This document shows positions 59,175-64,000 of a stretch of 64,000 nucleotides of DNA, in pieces. Source of the stretch: Mycobacterium helveticum (lineage in GTDB: Bacteria > Actinomycetota > Actinomycetes > Mycobacteriales > Mycobacteriaceae); assembly GCF_007714205.1 (NCBI RefSeq), contig NZ_VMQU01000008.1, positions 1 to 64,000 on the forward strand, written 5' to 3'. Below the pieces are notes generated by a model, which saw only the letters and a list, made by a program, of their open reading frames with translations, was not told where the DNA came from and ran no database searches. The position numbers and the translations under genes were made by a program. Positions within the stretch are counted from its first letter, which is position 1. Each line of letters begins with the position of its first letter.

Positions 59175-61766
59175 ATGGTGAGTCGACCCGCCCCGCCCAT
59201 CCTGACAGTTCGGCACGAGGGCTCCCGGGGAGGCTCCCAATTCACCTTCGCCGCCGGCCACGAGGTGGTCGTCGGGCGCGACGCGCACGCCGACGTGCGC
59301 ATCCCCGACCCGCGTATCTCGCGCGCACACCTGATCCTGCGGTTCGATCAGGGCCGGTGGCTGGCGATCGACAACGGTTCCCTGAACGGCACCTATCTCA
59401 ACGGCTACCGGATGCCGGTCATCGACATCCACGACGGCCAGAGCATCCACGTCGGCAATCCGCGGGGGCCCAGGCTGACGTTCGCGGTCGGACCGCGGCT
59501 GGGCCGGACGGACCGCCCCGCCGGGCGACGGTCGATGCGGGACTCGGGGCCGCCCACCCTGGCCTGGTCCGTGACCGAACTCACCGGTCCCGTGCGGCGA
59601 CCGGGGCGGCCCGCTCCCCCGCCGCCCGGGAGGACGCCGCGAATGCCGCCGCCGCAGGAGCTGACCGCGGTCGACGCCGGGCCGGTGGACGACGGACCGG
59701 AGCGCCCCGGGACGACGCCCCCCGGCGAGTTCACGGTGATCAACGCCAAGACCGCCGACGTCTCGGGTCTGGCGACCCGAATGGTGAACATCCTCAGCCC
59801 CCGCGGCCCGGGGACCCGCGGGCCGCACAACCGGGCCGGCGCGATCACCGTCGGGCGTGCCGCCGACAGCGACATCGTCGTTTCCGACGTGCTGGCCTCC
59901 CGCCACCACGCGACGCTGGCCCGGACGCCGCTGGGCACCGAGATCCACGACCACAGCGTCAACGGGACGTTCGTGAACGGCACCCGGGTCGGGTCGGCGA
60001 TCCTGGCCGACGACGACGTCGTCACCATCGGCAACGTCGACCTGGTGTTCCGCGCCGGCACCCTGGTCAAACGCGGCGACGCCGGGATCCGCGGCGGCGG
60101 GCTCGAGGTGCGCGGGGTCAGATACGTCGTCGCCGGCGGCAAACAACTGCTCGACGACATCTCCCTGACCGCGCGCCCCGGGACGCTGACCGCCGTCATC
60201 GGCGGCTCCGGCGCGGGCAAGAGCACGCTGGCGCGGCTGATCGCCGGCTATACCAGCCCCACCTCCGGCTCGGTCACCTTCGCCGGCCACGACATCCACG
60301 CCGAGTACGCCTCACTGCGCAGCAGGATCGGCATGGTGCCCCAGGACGACGTCGTGCACCGCCAGCTCACCGTCAACCAGGCCCTGGGCTACGCCGCCGA
60401 ACTGCGCCTGCCCCCCGACACCACCCAATCCGACCGCACCAAGGTCGTCGCCCGGGTGCTCGAGGAACTCGACCTGACCAAACACGCCGACACCCGCGTC
60501 GACAAACTCTCCGGCGGCCAGCGCAAACGCGCCTCCGTGGCCCTCGAACTGCTCACCGGCCCCGCACTGCTGATCCTCGACGAACCCACCTCCGGGCTCG
60601 ACCCCGCCCTCGACCACCAGGTCATGACCATGCTGCGCCAACTCGCCGACGCCGGGCGCGTGGTCATCGTGGTCACCCACATGCTGTCCTACCTCGACAT
60701 CTGCGACCAACTGCTGCTGGTGGCACCGGGCGGCAAAACCGCCTACTGCGGCCCACCCGAGCAGATCGGCGACGCCATGGGCACCACCAACTGGGCCAAG
60801 ATCTTCACCCGCGTCGGCGCCGACCCCGACGAAGCCAACCGCCGCTTCGTGGCGCACCGGGCCGCCGGGCGACGGCCCCAGAGACTCCGGCCCGACCACG
60901 ACGAGCCCGGCGACCTGGGCGAACCGGTCCACACCAGCCTGCGGCGCCAGATCTCCACGATCGCCCGCCGCCAGGTCCGCCTGGTGGTCGCCGACCGCGC
61001 CTACTTCGTGTTCCTGGCGCTGCTGCCGTTCATCCTCGGTGCGCTGTCGCTGACCGTCCCGGGCACCCACGGATTCCACGTGGCCGGCCCCGACGCCGGC
61101 ACGCCCGACGAGTCGGCCCAGATACTCAACCTGCTGCTGCTGGCGGCGGCGTTCATGGGCACCGCGCTGACCATCCGCGACCTGGTCGGCGAACGCGCCG
61201 TCTTCCAGCGCGAACAGGCGGTCGGCCTGTCCACCACGGCCTACCTGCTCGCCAAGACCGCGGTGTTCTGCGCGTTCGCCGTCCTGCAGTCGGCGATCAC
61301 CACGACCATCGTGGTGGCCGGCAAGGGCGCGCCGACGCGGGGGCCGGTGCTGCTGGGCCACGGCACGGTCGGTGCGACCGTCGAGTTGTTCGCGACGGTC
61401 GCGGCGACCTGCGTCGCCTCGGCGATCCTCGGCCTGGCCATCTCGGCGCTGGTCCGGTCCAGCGAGCAGATCATGCCGCTGTTCGTGGTGTCGATCATGG
61501 CGCAACTGGTGCTGTGCGGCGGGATGGTTCCGGTCACCGGCCGGCTCGCCCTGGACCAGCTCTCCTTCGCGGTGCCCGCCCGTTGGGGCTACGCGGCGGC
61601 CGCGGCGACCGTCGACGTGCGGCACCTGGTGCCCGGCACGTTGCTCGCCCAGGACCGGTTCTGGCGGCACACCGCGGGCACCTGGCTGCTCGACATGGGG
61701 ATGCTGGCCGCGCTGTCGGTGTGCTACGCCGGCTTTGTCCGTTGGAAGATCCGGCTCCGCCGCTGA
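59175..61766 (+). CDS. FHA-ABC exporter (Rv1747-like)
   Basis: 863 residues. FHA1 about 18-105 (VVGRDAHADVRIPDPRISRAH), a Pro-rich linker, FHA2 about 215-300 (VGRAADSDIVVSDVLASRHH), ABC ATPase about 310-530 (GGSGAGKST, LSGGQRKR, LLILDEP), then six hydrophobic helices. In M. tuberculosis PknF phosphorylates and binds the FHA domains of Rv1747, which is linked to phosphatidylinositol mannoside export. Here the kinase gene is divergent rather than collinear. Confidence 0.93.
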   Translation: MVSRPAPPILTVRHEGSRGGSQFTFAAGHEVVVGRDAHADVRIPDPRISRAHLILRFDQGRWLAIDNGSLNGTYLNGYRMPVIDIHDGQSIHVGNPRGPRLTFAVGPRLGRTDRPAGRRSMRDSGPPTLAWSVTELTGPVRRPGRPAPPPPGRTPRMPPPQELTAVDAGPVDDGPERPGTTPPGEFTVINAKTADVSGLATRMVNILSPRGPGTRGPHNRAGAITVGRAADSDIVVSDVLASRHHATLARTPLGTEIHDHSVNGTFVNGTRVGSAILADDDVVTIGNVDLVFRAGTLVKRGDAGIRGGGLEVRGVRYVVAGGKQLLDDISLTARPGTLTAVIGGSGAGKSTLARLIAGYTSPTSGSVTFAGHDIHAEYASLRSRIGMVPQDDVVHRQLTVNQALGYAAELRLPPDTTQSDRTKVVARVLEELDLTKHADTRVDKLSGGQRKRASVALELLTGPALLILDEPTSGLDPALDHQVMTMLRQLADAGRVVIVVTHMLSYLDICDQLLLVAPGGKTAYCGPPEQIGDAMGTTNWAKIFTRVGADPDEANRRFVAHRAAGRRPQRLRPDHDEPGDLGEPVHTSLRRQISTIARRQVRLVVADRAYFVFLALLPFILGALSLTVPGTHGFHVAGPDAGTPDESAQILNLLLLAAAFMGTALTIRDLVGERAVFQREQAVGLSTTAYLLAKTAVFCAFAVLQSAITTTIVVAGKGAPTRGPVLLGHGTVGATVELFATVAATCVASAILGLAISALVRSSEQIMPLFVVSIMAQLVLCGGMVPVTGRLALDQLSFAVPARWGYAAAAATVDVRHLVPGTLLAQDRFWRHTAGTWLLDMGMLAALSVCYAGFVRWKIRLRR

Positions 61767-61782
61767 CCGGTAGGGTCGAACC

Positions 61783-62295
61783 ATCCACGCGACCAAGCAC
61801 GAGACGTTCGACCTGCTCGCCCGCACCAACACCGATCCCAAGGGCATCGTGCGGACCGTCGACGAGTACGCGGTACACCCGTGGGGCCTGTACGTCGCCC
61901 GGCCCACGCCGGGCCGCGCCCAGTTCCACTACCTCGAGTCGTGGCTGCTGCCGTCACTGGGGCTGCGGGCCACGGTGTTCCACTTCAATCCCGGCCACGA
62001 ACGCGACCAGGACTACTACCTCGACGTGGGCGACTACGTCCCCGGCCCGCAGGTGTGGCATTCCGAGGACCACTACCTCGACATCGAGGTCCGCACCGGG
62101 GCGCGGGCGGCGCTGCTCGACGTCGACGAGCTGCTCGATGCGGTACGCCACGGCCTGCTGACCCCGGAAGTCGCCGAGCGGGCGGTGCGGCACGCGGTGG
62201 ACGCCGTCGACGGGCTGGCCCGCAACGGCTATGACCTGTCCCGCTGGGTGGCCGGCAAGGGCATGCGCCTCACCTGGCGCGGGAGGTCACGATGA
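61783..62295 (+). CDS. DUF402-domain protein, possible ATC start
   Basis: 170 residues if begun at ATC 61783 (IHATKHETFDLLARTNTDPKG), 148 if at GTG 61849. Residues TVDEYAVHPWGLYVAR, RAQFHYLESWLLPSLGLRATVFHF and DYYLDVGDYVPG match DUF402 proteins, whose usual start lies near the ATC. An in-frame TAG is at 61771, so no other start exists. Conserved acidic/His residues suggest metal-dependent nucleotide or phosphate chemistry. Its end overlaps the convergent membrane-protein gene by 9 bp. Confidence 0.75.
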   Translation: MHATKHETFDLLARTNTDPKGIVRTVDEYAVHPWGLYVARPTPGRAQFHYLESWLLPSLGLRATVFHFNPGHERDQDYYLDVGDYVPGPQVWHSEDHYLDIEVRTGARAALLDVDELLDAVRHGLLTPEVAERAVRHAVDAVDGLARNGYDLSRWVAGKGMRLTWRGRSR

Positions 62296-62892
62296 CTTGC
62301 CCGGCGTCGCGCCGTTGGCCCTGCCACCGTCCTCGTTGACCAGGTGCCGTATCTCCCGCTCCCACTGCGCGTCGTGGGCGCGGTCGAAGCACCAGCGCAG
62401 CACCGCCAGGACCGTGCCCGAGCACATCACCGCCACCGCGCCGATCGACACCGCCACGGTGAGCGCATCCAGGACCGGACGCAACGGCGCGGAGTGGACG
62501 CGGTCGCCGTGACTGTCGACCCAGATCTGGATCTGGTCACCCGGCCGCACCGCGCCGCTCCACTGGAACGTGTCGGTGTGCGCGGCGGCACCGGCAGTCC
62601 AACGCGCCCGCACCACAGGCATTTCCGAGCCGTCGAAATTCGCGACCGTACCGACCTCGAGGACCGTCGCGCTCACCAATTGGCGCGTCCGGGCCACGAC
62701 GGCGTCGGCGCGACGCTCGGAGTCGTGTACCTCGGTGCCCACCGCACCGGCGACCGCGATTCCCGCGAGCGCGACCACCACCATCGCCAGCACGGCCAGC
62801 ACTTCGATGCGGTCGCTGCGCCGCAGCAGCGGATTGCCGGCGAACAGCCGGCCGATCCACCAGCGGCGCGGATCCACGGTGAACGTCTGCAC
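62287..62892 (-). CDS. Rv1733c-type two-helix membrane protein
   Basis: 201 residues, starting GTG (MQTFTVDPRRWWIGRLFAGN). NPLLRRSDRIEVLAVLAMVVVALAGI is the first TM, VSIGAVAVMCSGTVLAVL the second; between is an extracytoplasmic loop with GDQIQIWVDSHGDRV. In M. tuberculosis Rv1733c belongs to the DosR dormancy regulon, but no DosR box was recognised in the 190-bp gap upstream here. Confidence 0.8.
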   Translation of the reverse strand: MQTFTVDPRRWWIGRLFAGNPLLRRSDRIEVLAVLAMVVVALAGIAVAGAVGTEVHDSERRADAVVARTRQLVSATVLEVGTVANFDGSEMPVVRARWTAGAAAHTDTFQWSGAVRPGDQIQIWVDSHGDRVHSAPLRPVLDALTVAVSIGAVAVMCSGTVLAVLRWCFDRAHDAQWEREIRHLVNEDGGRANGATPGKSS

Positions 62893-63084
62893 GACAACTC
62901 CTACACCCACCACGGTTATGCCCCCATTCTGCGCCGCCCGGGGCGACGCGTGCAGGGCCGAAAGACATCTGGCCCACATTCCGGGTCCGTCGGCCCGGGT
63001 CCGGGAAAGCGTGGCTGCGGTTGCGCCGCAGGGACCCGCGTCGCTGCCGCCCCAAGGGCCGCCGGGCGAGCACAATGAACGTCT

Positions 63085-64000
63085 ATGACCGATCTCGCCG
63101 GTCTCCCCGACTCGGTGCGCCGCAGGCTGCGCACCGAGTCGGTCCCCGAGTGGCGGGCCCCCACCCTGGCGACCCTGACCGAGAAGCGGTTTCGTGACCC
63201 GCGCTGGATCTTCGAGCGCAAGTTCGACGGGATGCGGTGCCTGGCCTTTCGCGACGGCGACCAGGTCCGGCTGCTGTCGCGAAATCACCAGCCGCTCAAC
63301 GGAACCTACCCCGAGCTGGTAGACGCGCTGGGCGCCCAGCGCACCACCCGCTTCGTCGTCGACGGCGAGGTGGTGGCGTTCCGGGGGCGGCGGACCAGCT
63401 TCGCCCGGCTGCAGGGGCGCCTGGGCATCACCGACCCCGCCGCGGCCCGGGCATCGCGGGTCCGGGTCTTCTACTACCTTTTCGACCTGCTGCACCTGGA
63501 CGGCGAATCCACGACGGAGGTGCCGCTGCTCTGGCGGAAACGGCTGCTGCGCGGCGCCATCGACTTCGGCGGTCCGCTGCGCTACACCCCCCACCGCGTC
63601 GGGGACGGGATTGCCGCCTACCGTGCGGCGTGCGAGCGCGGCGACGAGGGGGTGGTCGCCAAACTGGCCGACTCGGCGTATGACGGCCGGCGCTCGCCGC
63701 ATTGGCTGAAGTTCAAATGCGTGCGCGACCAGGAGTTCGTGGTCGGGGGCTACACCGCCCCGCAGGGCCGCAGGGTCGAGTTGGGCGCCCTGCTGCTCGG
63801 CTACCACGAGGGTCGGGAGTTGCGCTACGCGGGCAAGGTGGGCACCGGCTTCGACGAGGCCACGCTGGTGCGCCTGCACGAGCGGCTGGCGGAGATCGAG
63901 CGGGACTCGTCGCCGTTCGGCACCCCGGTGCGCGGCTCCGGCATCCACTGGGTGCGCCCGGAACTGGTCGTCGCGATCGGGTTCACCGAGTGGACGCGCG
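63085..64000 (+). CDS. ATP-dependent DNA ligase (LigD-type ligase domain), partial at window end
   Basis: 305 codons, open at the window edge. The adenylation lysine is in FERKFDGMRC (KxDG motif), followed by VVDGEVVAF (motif III), YYLFDLLHLDGES (IIIa), EGVVAKLADSAYDG (IV), HWLKFKC (V) and RYAGKVGTGFDE (OB-fold start). The C-terminal family pattern IHWVRPELVVAIGF is reached at the edge. No polymerase or nuclease domain precedes it, so this is a stand-alone ligase, probably for double-strand-break repair. The start MTDLAGLPDSVR is the first in-frame ATG. Confidence 0.92.
   Translation, partial: MTDLAGLPDSVRRRLRTESVPEWRAPTLATLTEKRFRDPRWIFERKFDGMRCLAFRDGDQVRLLSRNHQPLNGTYPELVDALGAQRTTRFVVDGEVVAFRGRRTSFARLQGRLGITDPAAARASRVRVFYYLFDLLHLDGESTTEVPLLWRKRLLRGAIDFGGPLRYTPHRVGDGIAAYRAACERGDEGVVAKLADSAYDGRRSPHWLKFKCVRDQEFVVGGYTAPQGRRVELGALLLGYHEGRELRYAGKVGTGFDEATLVRLHERLAEIERDSSPFGTPVRGSGIHWVRPELVVAIGFTEWTR

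Noticed and set aside
62893..63948. Long upstream extension of the Rv1733c-like frame
   Set aside because: It runs antisense to the ligase gene and has no family support; the GTG at 62892 gives the normal length.

Overview
The window comes from a slow-growing Mycobacterium, probably in or near the M. avium complex. It has high GC, and its gene order follows M. tuberculosis Rv1661 down to about Rv1633 in reverse: pks7, pks10, argH-G-R-F-D-B-J-C, pheT-S, Rv1648, Rv1647, tsnR, rplT, rpmI, infC, lysX, Rv1639c, Rv1638A, uvrA, Rv1637c, Rv1636, Rv1635c, uvrB. It also carries PE genes, a FHA-ABC exporter and a Rv1733c-type membrane protein. The species is inferred; no rRNA or tRNA gene was found.

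Layout. 1-1251: first codons of a type I polyketide synthase and a type III synthase. 1370-9848: the complete arginine operon on the minus strand. argC-J-B-D-F-R are joined by 4-bp ATGA/GTGA overlaps. An ArgR operator lies just before argC, a MIRU-like insertion at the argB/argD junction, and a long hairpin between argG and argH. 9982-22169: five PE genes in a row with no PPE partner, including a 1746-residue protein built of about nine 149-residue repeats and one gene with a frameshift. 22573-30256: phenylalanyl-tRNA synthetase, a rhomboid-like membrane protein, a class III cyclase, an rRNA methyltransferase, and the infC-rpmI-rplT operon. infC appears to start at ATC behind a leader with an intrinsic terminator. 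30612-38803: LysX, a membrane esterase, a small protein and UvrA.

38804-48700 is an accessory island between uvrA and the Rv1637c-like gene, which are neighbours in M. tuberculosis. It holds two VapBC pairs, a YefM-YoeB pair whose toxin has Arg in place of the catalytic His83, a decayed type III restriction subunit, an 860-residue-class SEC-C protein, a DUF2293 protein and several uncharacterised proteins.

48860-64000 returns to the core (metallo-hydrolase, universal stress protein, LAM-cap mannosyltransferase, UvrB). Between these lie a methyltransferase, a sulfide:quinone-reductase-like flavoprotein, a 53-residue coupled ORF and a DUF2892 membrane protein. A receptor Ser/Thr kinase is divergent from a FHA-ABC exporter, followed by a DUF402 protein, a Rv1733c-type protein and the start of a LigD-type ATP-dependent DNA ligase cut by the window end.

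No complete new multi-gene system can be proven from sequence alone. The best candidates for second looks are the island proteins without known function, the H83R YoeB, the infC leader, the small ORF before the flavoprotein, and the repeat-expanded PE locus.
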